Origin: a virus
Direction: 5' to 3' (one strand)
IMG/VR virus record: IMGVR_UViG_3300028284_000366
Span: 1 to 38,273 of that record
DNA length: 38,273 bases
In this document: positions 30,109 through 37,130 of the stretch, piece by piece
How the letters are laid out: each line of letters opens with the position of its first letter
How positions within the stretch are numbered: the stretch's first letter is position 1
Program-made: the position numbers and the translations under genes
Notes under the pieces: model-generated
What the model was told of the DNA's origin: nothing
What the model saw: the letters and a program-made list of their open reading frames with translations, nothing else
Database searches by the model: none

Positions 30109-30654
30109 TTATATTTCTTTCATTACTTTATCCAACTTTTTCTGTAGGTGAACAAATATAGGATCTACTACTTCTTCCCAGAAGTTTCTATCATAATCCT
30201 CATTTTCTTCATCAACCATTTCTTGCCATTCCTCTTCATCTAGATCATAATGTTCTTCCTCAATTATTTGTCCATAGTAAACTTCAAAGACACCTATTGG
30301 ATTATAAGCCTCATCCCAATATTTACCTGATACTTTAATTTCATCATCAATTTCAGACATTTGTCTATAAATTTCTAAAATCATATCTGATGGTGGGTAA
30401 GAAGCTGTATCTAAATAAATTTCACATTTATTATCGCTTGAGTGATAAATACCTTCATCCCAAATTTGGATCCACTTTGAACCTACTTTATCAATAAATA
30501 ACTCAGCATCGGCTCCAAATTCATCAGCGATGTGGGGGTTATCTTCTTGATTTGGGTAAGGACCATCATGACATTTATCAAATCGTTCTACAAAATTGTC
30601 AATTGCTTCCTTAGATCCTTCTATATAGATCTCTGTTCTATTACTATTCGCCAT
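30109..30654 (-). CDS. Acidic ferredoxin-fold-like hypothetical protein (181 aa)
   Basis: It opens NRTEIYIEGSKEAIDNFVERF, a strand-helix start as in small phage alpha/beta proteins, then an aromatic beta region (YPPSDMILEIYRQMSEIDDEIK) written here in part, and a very acidic C-terminus with many E/D/W residues. No catalytic motif. It is acidic enough to resemble DNA mimics, but nothing else supports that. Co-transcribed with the next two acidic genes. Confidence 0.6.
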   Translation of the reverse strand: MANSNRTEIYIEGSKEAIDNFVERFDKCHDGPYPNQEDNPHIADEFGADAELFIDKVGSKWIQIWDEGIYHSSDNKCEIYLDTASYPPSDMILEIYRQMSEIDDEIKVSGKYWDEAYNPIGVFEVYYGQIIEEEHYDLDEEEWQEMVDEENEDYDRNFWEEVVDPIFVHLQKKLDKVMKEI

Positions 30655-30850
30655 TTTCGTCTTCTATAAATTCTGGTTCACTATAATCATCAATTGGTTT
30701 ATCTCTTACTAAGTCCCAATCTGCATTATCTATAATTTCTTGTTGGAGATCTTCATCACCTGTTTTCCACTGTGCTAATTCTTCTTCTGTTAGCACATAC
30801 TCTTCCCATCTATAATTTGCGTAATTTACATTTCTTGTTAACTTTGCCAT
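30644..30850 (-). CDS. Small acidic hypothetical protein (68 aa)
   Basis: MAKLTRNVNYANYRWEEYVL leads into an acidic tail ending DYSEPEFIEDENGE. It overlaps the downstream gene by 11 nt and follows its upstream neighbour after 1 nt. Function unknown. Confidence 0.55.
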   Translation of the reverse strand: MAKLTRNVNYANYRWEEYVLTEEELAQWKTGDEDLQQEIIDNADWDLVRDKPIDDYSEPEFIEDENGE

Positions 30851-30851
30851 A

Positions 30852-31064
30852 TTATTTTACTACAAATTCATTATTAAAAATTTCTTGGATTTCAAAAAAT
30901 TCCTTTAGAAATTCTTCGGTATATAAAAATACATTTCCTTTATAAACAGAATTTTCAACGTATCTTTGTTTAAAGGGTTGTTTTTTTAATTGTGCGTAAG
31001 CATTTAATCTTAATCCTGTCTCGTCTTTATCTGCGTGACCTTGGTAATCGAAAAGTGACATCAT
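30852..31064 (-). CDS. Small hypothetical protein (70 aa)
   Basis: MMSLFDYQGHADKDETGLRL begins the ORF; the second ATG (MSLFDYQGHAD) may be the true start. YRY-type aromatic and basic residues (KQPFKQRYVENSVYKGN) follow, then an acidic helix. No recognised motif. Confidence 0.55.
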   Translation of the reverse strand: MMSLFDYQGHADKDETGLRLNAYAQLKKQPFKQRYVENSVYKGNVFLYTEEFLKEFFEIQEIFNNEFVVK

Positions 31065-31085
31065 AACTGTTTGGTTTTTAAATTA

Positions 31086-31652
31086 TTAATTAAATTTATT
31101 ATCGTAAAAAGGGTTTGTTGTCAAAACATGACCACAAGAAGTGTTATATTCTGATATTATTTCTAGCTTACATTCTTGTATAACATCCTTAGTGTCTTGA
31201 CCGTGGGATCTATGAAAGTAATCATCAAAGGCTATATATTTGGGGTTGAAAGTAAGTGCTATTTTTGTGTCTCTAAGAATTGCTTCTTTACTATGATCCC
31301 CATCAATAAAAATCAAATCATACTTGTTAACATACTCTGATTTAACTTCAGGGAGAAGTGAATGGTCAAATGATGTATAAGTAAATCTATTTGGATAAGA
31401 TTGGGTTAGATATTGAGTTGATTTTAATACTTCAGCTTCAGTTCTAATATCTACACTATGTAGAGTTGCTTCACTATTTTCTAACCACATTAAAGCACTT
31501 GCCCCCCTGTTAAATCCTAACTCTAATATAGAGAGTGGAGTTACTCTTTCACAAATATCCTTAATGGAGGAAAAGGATTCAAATTCTAACTCTCCTGTTA
31601 CTTTAGGTGAAAGAATACCATTAATCAAATGGTTAAAATTATCTTGATTCAT
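31086..31652 (-). CDS. Class I SAM methyltransferase, Methyltransf_24-like (188 aa)
   Basis: ILELGFNRGAS at 42-52 is the glycine-rich SAM loop, HSVDIR the ribose-binding acid, and LIFIDGDHSKEAILRD the metal/catalytic motif of the O-methyltransferase-like branch. Members methylate sugars or small molecules. It lies 13 nt after the DpdA-like gene, so a role in tailoring the modified base is conceivable but unproven. Confidence 0.72.
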   Translation of the reverse strand: MNQDNFNHLINGILSPKVTGELEFESFSSIKDICERVTPLSILELGFNRGASALMWLENSEATLHSVDIRTEAEVLKSTQYLTQSYPNRFTYTSFDHSLLPEVKSEYVNKYDLIFIDGDHSKEAILRDTKIALTFNPKYIAFDDYFHRSHGQDTKDVIQECKLEIISEYNTSCGHVLTTNPFYDNKFN

Positions 31653-31665
31653 ACTTGTTTTTATT

Positions 31666-32460
31666 TTAATTATTAATATGTTTTTTAACTATTTCTTTAA
31701 ATCTTCTTGTATTATGAATAACGTTTAAATAATCAACTTTTGAAAAATCTATATCAAAATAATCATTCATATTTGCTTTTGGTTTTATATTTAAACCATT
31801 ATCATCATACCAAGTGCCTTCTAAGGCAGCCATTATAGGATTTGAGGTATCAATTGATTCAATTCGAGGATCATTGTCATACCAACCAAATTCTTGAGGT
31901 ATTGCACAACCTAGTAAATGAAATTTAACATCTTTTAAATGGGATAAATTTAATAAACCTTGTACAAATCGTACTCTACCTAATGCCTTCCCCATATCCG
32001 CATTGGTGTGTGGGAAAAAATCATTATACCAAGTAGCACCATAAGATACACATAGTTTATCATAACCTAATTCCCTTAATAACCCAGCACATAAATAAGC
32101 GTCGTTTTTATTCTTACCTTGGATTACTGCTATTTTTTTAGTTTTTTCTGGGAATTCAAATTGTTTCCAATATTTGGCTTGTGCTGCGGTTTTATGACAA
32201 TCCATCCAAACATCAGGTACCATAAATTCATCAGGTTCTAATTCGTTAACCCAATATTTTAATCTATCATAATCGTATGCTTCTCCTAATTCGTGGAGTG
32301 AATTATCCATTATAACATAACGTCCTGTATCTCTAGCATTTATAAAATATTGCTTATAATCTTCATCTATATCTAAAAGATGAGGTAAACAATAATCATA
32401 ATCGTTAAATTCAGGTGATGCTGTAAGTAAACATCTAGGTACTTCGTGTGATACTTTCAT
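31666..32460 (-). CDS. TGT-fold DpdA-like DNA deazaguanine transglycosylase (264 aa)
   Basis: The order of motifs follows tRNA-guanine transglycosylase: M51-D52-N-S with the general-base aspartate (TGT DSGG position), AVIQGK at 111-116 (like IVQGG), HLLGCAIPQEFG at 181-192 (like LMGVG.P), and SIDTSNP with D204 at the nucleophile position. The zinc site of RNA enzymes is absent and the C-terminus is short. Phage DpdA proteins are known to replace guanine by preQ0-type bases in DNA. FolE, QueD, QueE and QueC nearby supply the base, which strongly supports this role. Confidence 0.72.
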   Translation of the reverse strand: MKVSHEVPRCLLTASPEFNDYDYCLPHLLDIDEDYKQYFINARDTGRYVIMDNSLHELGEAYDYDRLKYWVNELEPDEFMVPDVWMDCHKTAAQAKYWKQFEFPEKTKKIAVIQGKNKNDAYLCAGLLRELGYDKLCVSYGATWYNDFFPHTNADMGKALGRVRFVQGLLNLSHLKDVKFHLLGCAIPQEFGWYDNDPRIESIDTSNPIMAALEGTWYDDNGLNIKPKANMNDYFDIDFSKVDYLNVIHNTRRFKEIVKKHINN

Positions 32461-32979
32461 TTATATAACTTTTTTAGGTCGTCCTCTACGCTTTAAAGGG
32501 TAAGGCATATGAACTATTCTATATTTCTCTTCTATAATATAATAAAGATCCATCAGGGAACCACTACATTTTTCAATTTCTTCATAAACTTGTTCTTTAT
32601 TACATCTAAAATGAACAGTAAATGTATTTATCAGCATTTCTAATTTACCATTTTCATCTTTTTCGAAATCTTCTAATAAACGTTTTCTGCGAGAACGTAG
32701 TAATGATGTTTTTTCAACAAATTTACCTATATCATCACCACATTCTCGTGCAATATCATTCATTTCATGTTCACACCAATCTGCTTGGTATTTGTAATGT
32801 GAATAATCAAAATCACCATTTAATATACGATCACGGAATGGTGATCTATTACATAAAGATTTATTTGGATTATCATACATTCTCCACCACCTAAAAGCGT
32901 TGTAGTTTAGTTTACGTAATTTAGAGAATTTTTTTTCTAATTGTTCTCTCGATGTTACTGGGCTATAGGGATTATTCAT
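32461..32979 (-). CDS. Hypothetical protein with C-terminal AT-hook-like motif (172 aa)
   Basis: The start chosen is ATG 32979 (MNNPYSPVTSREQLEKKF), overlapping the upstream stop as TAATG; 32994 is possible. The body is helical, basic and aromatic (KLNYNAFRWWRMYDNPNKS), with cysteines at several places but no obvious finger. RRGRPKK at 164-170 is an AT-hook core (RGRP), which binds AT-rich minor groove. It is directly upstream of the DpdA-like gene and could recruit it to DNA (inference). Confidence 0.6.
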   Translation of the reverse strand: MNNPYSPVTSREQLEKKFSKLRKLNYNAFRWWRMYDNPNKSLCNRSPFRDRILNGDFDYSHYKYQADWCEHEMNDIARECGDDIGKFVEKTSLLRSRRKRLLEDFEKDENGKLEMLINTFTVHFRCNKEQVYEEIEKCSGSLMDLYYIIEEKYRIVHMPYPLKRRGRPKKVI

Positions 32980-33092
32980 TAATAAAAAATCCACATTGAA
33001 ACATAAAACAACACTGATAGTGTACTCATTAACACTATAGTTTCTACAAATTCTCTTGGATTTTCCTTAATGGATTTAATAAATTCTTTCAT
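32979..33092 (-). CDS. Small single-span membrane protein (37 aa)
   Basis: MKEFIKSIKENPREFVET is followed by a hydrophobic stretch (IVLMSTLSVLFYVSMWIFY) to the stop. ATG 33092 has the AATAAAGGTCATG leader and lies 27 nt after the promoter-like motif at 33120-33129. Its stop TAATG begins the next gene. Confidence 0.55.
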   Translation of the reverse strand: MKEFIKSIKENPREFVETIVLMSTLSVLFYVSMWIFY

Positions 33093-33119
33093 GACCTTTA
33101 TTGTTTTTAATTATACCTA

Positions 33120-33129
33120 AATATACGAC
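33120..33129 (-). promoter_or_regulatory. Promoter-like motif GTCGTATATT
   Basis: The minus strand reads AGTCGTATATTTAGG directly after the 33129-33144 hairpin, 27 nt before ATG 33092. It would start the transcript that includes the DpdA-like gene. Confidence 0.55.
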
Positions 33130-33144
33130 TCCCTTTTTAGGGAG
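33129..33144 (-). terminator. Hairpin CTCCC/GGGAG
   Basis: A 5-bp stem with a 6-nt T-rich loop, 9 nt past the stop at 33154. T-rich sequence follows on both sides. It likely ends the upstream transcript. Confidence 0.55.
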
Positions 33145-33153
33145 CCTAATTTT

Positions 33154-33390
33154 TTATAAATTATCTCTTACTGAATTTTTAACTACCATCTGGCTAGTTT
33201 GAGCTATACCGAAACTAATCCAATTACCTTTTACATTGAATCTACTTCTACATAGTTCCATTATACCTTCTCCATGAAGGTCCCATTCTAATTGTTTTCC
33301 TGAATCGTCTAAAACTGGATGCCATTTAGTCTCCCAACCATCGTCCAGAAAAGTAACCCAAGCCATTTCTTTGTTTAAATCTAATTCCAT
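33154..33390 (-). CDS. Small hypothetical protein (78 aa)
   Basis: MELDLNKEMAWVTFLDDGWE has paired strands with several tryptophans, then DLHGEGIMELCRSRFNVKGN. Its start has the GAAAATAAAGGTTATG context. It lies 5 nt after the HNH gene. No known family. Confidence 0.55.
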   Translation of the reverse strand: MELDLNKEMAWVTFLDDGWETKWHPVLDDSGKQLEWDLHGEGIMELCRSRFNVKGNWISFGIAQTSQMVVKNSVRDNL

Positions 33391-33395
33391 AACCT

Positions 33396-33779
33396 TTATT
33401 TTCTATATTTTTTAGCCACATAATCTCCTTCTTCATGAGATTTAACTATATGACAATGTTTACAATTTAATTGATAATTATTTGGTTGTTCACCTTCAAT
33501 TGAGTGTTTTATATCTGAATTAATATGATCAACATCCATCATTGATGATTGTCCTTTAGTATGTAAGTTGGGGTAAGAAACTACAGGGTCAAAACCACAA
33601 CTTTCACATTGATGTTCACCCCTAGTCCATTTTTCTACTTTATACATTAAATGGGGGCGATCTAATCTAGATGCTGCTCCACAAATTTGTTTATATTGTA
33701 TGTGGGTTGGACAATAGACATATTTTTGGGATTTATTGTAATATTCTGTCTCACTATTACACCAGGTAACCTTACACAT
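33396..33779 (-). CDS. HNH endonuclease (127 aa)
   Basis: C58-x2-C61 and C106-x2-C109-H110 frame D84-H85 (MDVDHINSD) and NNYQLNCKHCH: the zinc-bound HNH nuclease core. The N-terminal part adds a second possible cysteine set (CKVTWC, YCPTH). Free-standing HNH genes are common mobile elements in T4-like phages. Its ATG overlaps the upstream stop (TAATG). Confidence 0.78.
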   Translation of the reverse strand: MCKVTWCNSETEYYNKSQKYVYCPTHIQYKQICGAASRLDRPHLMYKVEKWTRGEHQCESCGFDPVVSYPNLHTKGQSSMMDVDHINSDIKHSIEGEQPNNYQLNCKHCHIVKSHEEGDYVAKKYRK

Positions 33780-33997
33780 TATAATCCAGCTCTTTGTGCA
33801 AATTGCTTTCCTCGAACATTCATTCGACCATCTAACTCTTTATACTTAGTAGTAACTAATTCGTCTCTTAATTGTTCGAATTTACAATCATCAACAATCC
33901 AACCTCTAGATTTAATTTCTTTTAATCCAGCGGATATTGTTTGAACTCTAAATTGATTGTTTCTTTTCTTTGTTGTGTTTTTAATTTGATAAAACAT
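33779..33997 (-). CDS. Small basic hypothetical protein (72 aa)
   Basis: It begins MFYQIKNTTKKRNNQFRVQT; helical with basic residues (GLKEIKSRGWIVDDCKFEQL). Preceded by the duplicated 34-nt promoter-leader at 34026-34059 and co-transcribed with the HNH gene, so it may assist it. Function unknown. Confidence 0.55.
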   Translation of the reverse strand: MFYQIKNTTKKRNNQFRVQTISAGLKEIKSRGWIVDDCKFEQLRDELVTTKYKELDGRMNVRGKQFAQRAGL

Positions 33998-34025
33998 ATA
34001 ACCTTGATTTTTAATTAATTAATGG

Positions 34026-34059
34026 AACTTCGTGTCCCACTTATGTGTAAATATACGAA
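34026..34059 (-). repeat. 34-nt promoter-leader repeat, copy B
   Basis: Identical to 1360-1393 and containing the TTCGTATATT motif at 34050-34059. It lies upstream of the 72-residue gene. The flanks beyond are not similar, so the repeated unit is the promoter and leader only. Confidence 0.85.
34050..34059 (-). promoter_or_regulatory. Promoter-like motif TTCGTATATT
   Basis: Upstream of ATG 33997 by 52 nt, at the start of the 34-nt repeat. Same orientation as other copies. Confidence 0.55.
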
Positions 34060-34089
34060 AGATATCCTGGTTCCTCGCACTTTTTTAGC

Positions 34090-34560
34090 TTACTTTTTCA
34101 TTTGTTTTAATTCTAAATGACGGGACATTAGTTGTTGTTGGTGTTTACAACCTTTGCTTTTATCCTTAGCCATCCAACTTCCGGGGCAATTACAAGTGTA
34201 CTTACGTACCCCATCCACTGATATATGTTCTTTTGTGGTATAAACCTTGTCATTGCTGGATGATTTGAATTTATGCTCAAATACTTCGGCGCGTTTAGGT
34301 TTTGGTTTAATCCATTTTATATCATTTAATTCGGTTTCAGGTAATACCTCTTGCCAACTCGGAACAATATATTTTTTACCACCTACATTTATTAAACCTG
34401 GTGGGGTAAGTTCATGGGTATATTCATACTTGAATACACTTACACCAATATAACCACCTAAACCACTTGGGTTAATTCCAAATGCTTTACCAGTAGGCCA
34501 AGGTATTATCCTTGTTCTAATATTACCATGTTTGTTGTAATTTGAAAATTCGTATAGCAT
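34090..34560 (-). CDS. SWIM zinc-finger protein (156 aa)
   Basis: C123-N-C125-x12-C138-K-H140 is the CxCx(n)CxH SWIM signature, in a C-terminal position. The N-terminal ~80 residues (GNIRTRIIPWPTGKAFGIN, then IVPSWQEVLP) look like a small beta domain. SWIM fingers bind DNA or protein in transposases, helicases and phage proteins. The start has the AAAATAAAGGTTATG leader; the promoter motif is at 34585-34594. Confidence 0.75.
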   Translation of the reverse strand: MLYEFSNYNKHGNIRTRIIPWPTGKAFGINPSGLGGYIGVSVFKYEYTHELTPPGLINVGGKKYIVPSWQEVLPETELNDIKWIKPKPKRAEVFEHKFKSSSNDKVYTTKEHISVDGVRKYTCNCPGSWMAKDKSKGCKHQQQLMSRHLELKQMKK

Positions 34561-34582
34561 AACCTTTATTTTTAATTATACA

Positions 34583-34619
34583 TAAATATACGAACTCTCC
34601 TTCGGGTAACCACATTTTT
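34583..34619 (-). repeat. 37-nt repeat of motif plus upstream GC block
   Basis: Matches 1382-1418 except for one T/C difference. It covers the promoter motif and the sequence upstream of it (GGTTACCCGAAGGAGAG on the minus strand). Together with the 34-nt repeat this shows shuffling of promoter halves. Confidence 0.8.
34585..34594 (-). promoter_or_regulatory. Promoter-like motif TTCGTATATT
   Basis: 24 nt before ATG 34560. It is part of a 37-nt block (34583-34619) that matches 1382-1418 with a single mismatch. Confidence 0.55.
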
Positions 34620-35030
34620 CTACATAAATTTGATTACTTCGTTTTTAGTTTTTAGAAAACCTTTATTAGGTTTAATATATTTCTTTGGTTGGAGTGTTGA
34701 AACATCATCACCTACAATAAATGTTATATATTTTTTTGATGAAATTATAGTATAATTATCTCTAACTAATTTAGCATCTTTTAGGGGTAATGAATTTTCT
34801 ATATCAGTATAAAATTGCTCAACTTCCTTTTTAGTATGCAAAATAATATGCATATGTTCAATTAATACTTTATATTTATTTGTTACAAAAGTTGATGTAA
34901 ATACACCATCTTTAACGGTTAAAACGTTAGCATTTCTCCAATTATAATCATATTTTTCTACTGTTTCCCATTCTTGTGCAAATGATACTGTTGATAGAAA
35001 TAAACTTGTAATTAATAGAATTTTTTTCAT
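34620..35030 (-). CDS. Secreted hypothetical protein (136 aa)
   Basis: A clear signal peptide (MKKILLITSLFLSTVSFAQ, cleavage after SFA) of the form common in Bacteroidota. The mature part has strand-rich segments (VFTSTFVTNKYKVLIEHMHI, YTIISSKKYITFIVGD) and no recognised domain. It is probably periplasmic or outer-membrane located. Start context AAAATAAAGGTCATG; its own promoter motif lies 26 nt upstream. Confidence 0.65.
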   Translation of the reverse strand: MKKILLITSLFLSTVSFAQEWETVEKYDYNWRNANVLTVKDGVFTSTFVTNKYKVLIEHMHIILHTKKEVEQFYTDIENSLPLKDAKLVRDNYTIISSKKYITFIVGDDVSTLQPKKYIKPNKGFLKTKNEVIKFM

Positions 35031-35056
35031 GACCTTTATTTTTATTATTATACCTA

Positions 35057-35066
35057 AATATACGAC
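35057..35066 (-). promoter_or_regulatory. Promoter-like motif GTCGTATATT
   Basis: The minus strand reads AGTCGTATATTTAGG immediately after the 35066-35081 hairpin, the same junction as at 33129. 26 nt before ATG 35030. Confidence 0.55.
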
Positions 35067-35081
35067 TCCCCTTTCGGGGAG
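35066..35081 (-). terminator. Hairpin CTCCCC/GGGGAG
   Basis: A 6-bp GC-rich stem with a 4-nt loop, 22 nt after the stop of the 41-residue gene. The T-rich TCGTATATTT follows on the minus strand, and TAATTTTT on the plus. Likely terminator. Confidence 0.65.
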
Positions 35082-35103
35082 CCTAATTTTTATCGTATTA
35101 CCT

Positions 35104-35229
35104 TTATTTTCCTCTACCTGCTTTTTGGACGCTACTAGGTTTAATTGTAGTTTTTTGTTTAGTAGCTTTAGATTTGCCCTTAGTATTTATTTTATTGTCT
35201 TGTTTATTTGTAAAAAATTTACTGCTCAT
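35104..35229 (-). CDS. Small very basic protein (41 aa)
   Basis: MSSKFFTNKQDNKINTKGKS then Lys/Thr-rich to KAGRGK. It carries ~11 lysines and no hydrophobic core, so it is probably disordered and could bind nucleic acid. It starts 2 nt after the preceding stop, in the same operon as the membrane protein. Confidence 0.45.
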   Translation of the reverse strand: MSSKFFTNKQDNKINTKGKSKATKQKTTIKPSSVQKAGRGK

Positions 35230-35231
35230 AT

Positions 35232-36305
35232 TTAATAAGTTTTAGTTTCATCATCCAATTGTTTCTTTTGGACTTTATTAATGTATTCTTGTAAATTTAC
35301 TTCTTTTCCATCTTTTCTCCTTAAAGTTAATGAAGGGTCAATTTTTATCTCTTTATAATGTTCTCCATCATTTCCATTTTGGCCTATAATTTCCATTCTC
35401 TTTTCATCTTCTTCTGTATAATCTTCAGGCCATATATTACTATCATCTTTTATTTCAACTTTTTCTTCGTATAAGTTTTCTTTATATTTCTTTTTAGGAT
35501 ATGCCTTATCAAAAGCAAAGTTAGCAGCTACTACTAAGGATATTGCTAAAGGATCAAACACAAATATTATAATAAGTAATAACACATTTATAATTTTATC
35601 CATTGGATAACCCGTCAAACTCGATAGATACTGCAGTGGTCCTAACTCACCAGCTACCTCGGTGTTATTGTCAAGTCCCAATACTTGTAATTGAAATTTT
35701 TGTAAACTATCTGAGGCTATTGTTCGTTTAGATTGCGCCAACTTACGATTTTCCTCTTCAATATTAATACGATTCTGCGCCATTCTAAGCTCAGTTGTGG
35801 AGATTGTTTGTCTAAAGCCCCCAGATACCGAGGTGTCTCGTACTTGGATGGTCGAAGCTTTTGCATTAGATAAAGTACTAATATTACCAGATATTCTTTC
35901 AATTTCCGTATCATATCGTGTTACATCATTTTGGTAAAAGTCAATTTTTTGTTGAATAAATCCTTTTTGATTTTCTACTGCTGATAGTTTAGAGTATGTT
36001 TCTTGGTAAGCAGCACTTAAAAAACCATAAATACCCATACTAGTAATTAATACTAATATTATAGTAGCAATAGATAAATAAGTTCGTAAAGTTTTATTAA
36101 TTGTATCCCAATATTGGTACAATAATGAAGCGGTTACTAATTTAGCAAATTCTAATGAACCCGCCATTATTATAACCTCTAAAGAAGCTCCAGCAAATAA
36201 TTTGCTAAGACCACTTACTGAGTAGAAAGCGGCTGAGGTTGAAACTGCCAAAGCCGAAAAGGCTATTAGGAATGGAAACATCCCTTGTTTTATTTGTTTT
36301 ATCAT
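35232..36305 (-). CDS. Multi-span membrane protein with coiled-coil domain (357 aa)
   Basis: Hydrophobic segments lie at about 10-30, 38-62, 76-98 and 238-265. Between the third and fourth is a ~140-residue charged, heptad-like region (IERISGNISTLSNAKAS ... ELRMAQNRINIEEENRKLAQ). The C-terminal ~90 residues are acidic and cytoplasmic by the positive-inside rule. It could remodel or sense the host membrane. Not a recognised holin or tail protein. The variant box TTCTTATATTTATC ends 7 nt before the ATG. Confidence 0.65.
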   Translation of the reverse strand: MIKQIKQGMFPFLIAFSALAVSTSAAFYSVSGLSKLFAGASLEVIIMAGSLEFAKLVTASLLYQYWDTINKTLRTYLSIATIILVLITSMGIYGFLSAAYQETYSKLSAVENQKGFIQQKIDFYQNDVTRYDTEIERISGNISTLSNAKASTIQVRDTSVSGGFRQTISTTELRMAQNRINIEEENRKLAQSKRTIASDSLQKFQLQVLGLDNNTEVAGELGPLQYLSSLTGYPMDKIINVLLLIIIFVFDPLAISLVVAANFAFDKAYPKKKYKENLYEEKVEIKDDSNIWPEDYTEEDEKRMEIIGQNGNDGEHYKEIKIDPSLTLRRKDGKEVNLQEYINKVQKKQLDDETKTY

Positions 36306-36345
36306 AGTGATAAATATAAGAAAAAATTAGCTATAAGCCAAATAA

Positions 36346-36810
36346 TTATGCGTAATCCTTGTAAGTTATAGTAACTTGGCCTCCATTTACTAAAACACCT
36401 GCTATAGGTGGGTAAATTCTTCTATAAGCATCCGTGGAAGAACCTAAAAACCCATTTTCTGTAATATTTTGATTTTGGGAATCTCCTACTAAGAGGCATC
36501 CTTCTGTATTATCATCAGTATTTCCTATATGGATTAAAATATATTCAAATCCAGGGACATCTCTAACCCAAAGCATACCTTTATTAAAATCAGTACCAAA
36601 TTTATCATCATATCTTTGGTTGAATCCTCCTTCTGTACGAAGAGTTACATTGTATGTACCCGCTGGTATTCTTGTTTCACCACTTATTTTAACTTCACGA
36701 AATTCATCTTCTAAAGTAAAACATAAAAACTTACGTTTATCTGTAACATCAAATAATGCTCCTAATGTAGAATCACTATCTGAACTAAATCTTAAAACCT
36801 CTAATTTCAT
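36346..36810 (-). CDS. DUF5675 family protein (154 aa)
   Basis: ETRIPAGTYNV (45-55), VPGFEYILIHIGN with H94 and N97, and NTEGCLLVG with C105 match DUF5675. The H...GC arrangement resembles the active site of L,D-transpeptidase-like folds, so a peptidoglycan role has been suggested by appearance; it is unproven. No signal peptide. It follows the small two-span gene by 1 nt, which makes a lysis pair (holin plus wall enzyme) a reasonable guess. Confidence 0.68.
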   Translation of the reverse strand: MKLEVLRFSSDSDSTLGALFDVTDKRKFLCFTLEDEFREVKISGETRIPAGTYNVTLRTEGGFNQRYDDKFGTDFNKGMLWVRDVPGFEYILIHIGNTDDNTEGCLLVGDSQNQNITENGFLGSSTDAYRRIYPPIAGVLVNGGQVTITYKDYA

Positions 36811-36811
36811 A

Positions 36812-37066
36812 TTACTGTCTTTTTTTAAATATACTACCTAACTCAGCAATACCAAAACTACCTAAAGTAATAAATAAAAATGAGTCGTAAATAAATTCAT
36901 TAATAACTAAATCTTTCCCAAAATATCCTGTTACTAAATCTACAATCGCAAATATAGTCATAATAGCAAATGAAGCAAAACCTACTACGGTTTTTTCATT
37001 TATATCATTACTGTCTTTAAAAATATCTCTAAATGCCATCCATTTTTGTTTTAATTTGTTTAACAT
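36812..37066 (-). CDS. Two-span membrane protein, possible holin (84 aa)
   Basis: A basic N-terminus, a span at ~28-48 (VGFASFAIMTIFAIVDLVTG) and a second at ~60-78 (YDSFLFITLGSFGIAELG), then a KKRQ tail. Size and topology fit class II holins. Adjacent to DUF5675. Many non-holin phage membrane proteins look the same, so this is tentative. Confidence 0.5.
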   Translation of the reverse strand: MLNKLKQKWMAFRDIFKDSNDINEKTVVGFASFAIMTIFAIVDLVTGYFGKDLVINEFIYDSFLFITLGSFGIAELGSIFKKRQ

Positions 37067-37130
37067 AAGGTAACTTTTTGGTGAAACTTAATTTTATTAT
37101 AAATATTAGAATTGACTAGATTTTTTAAGT

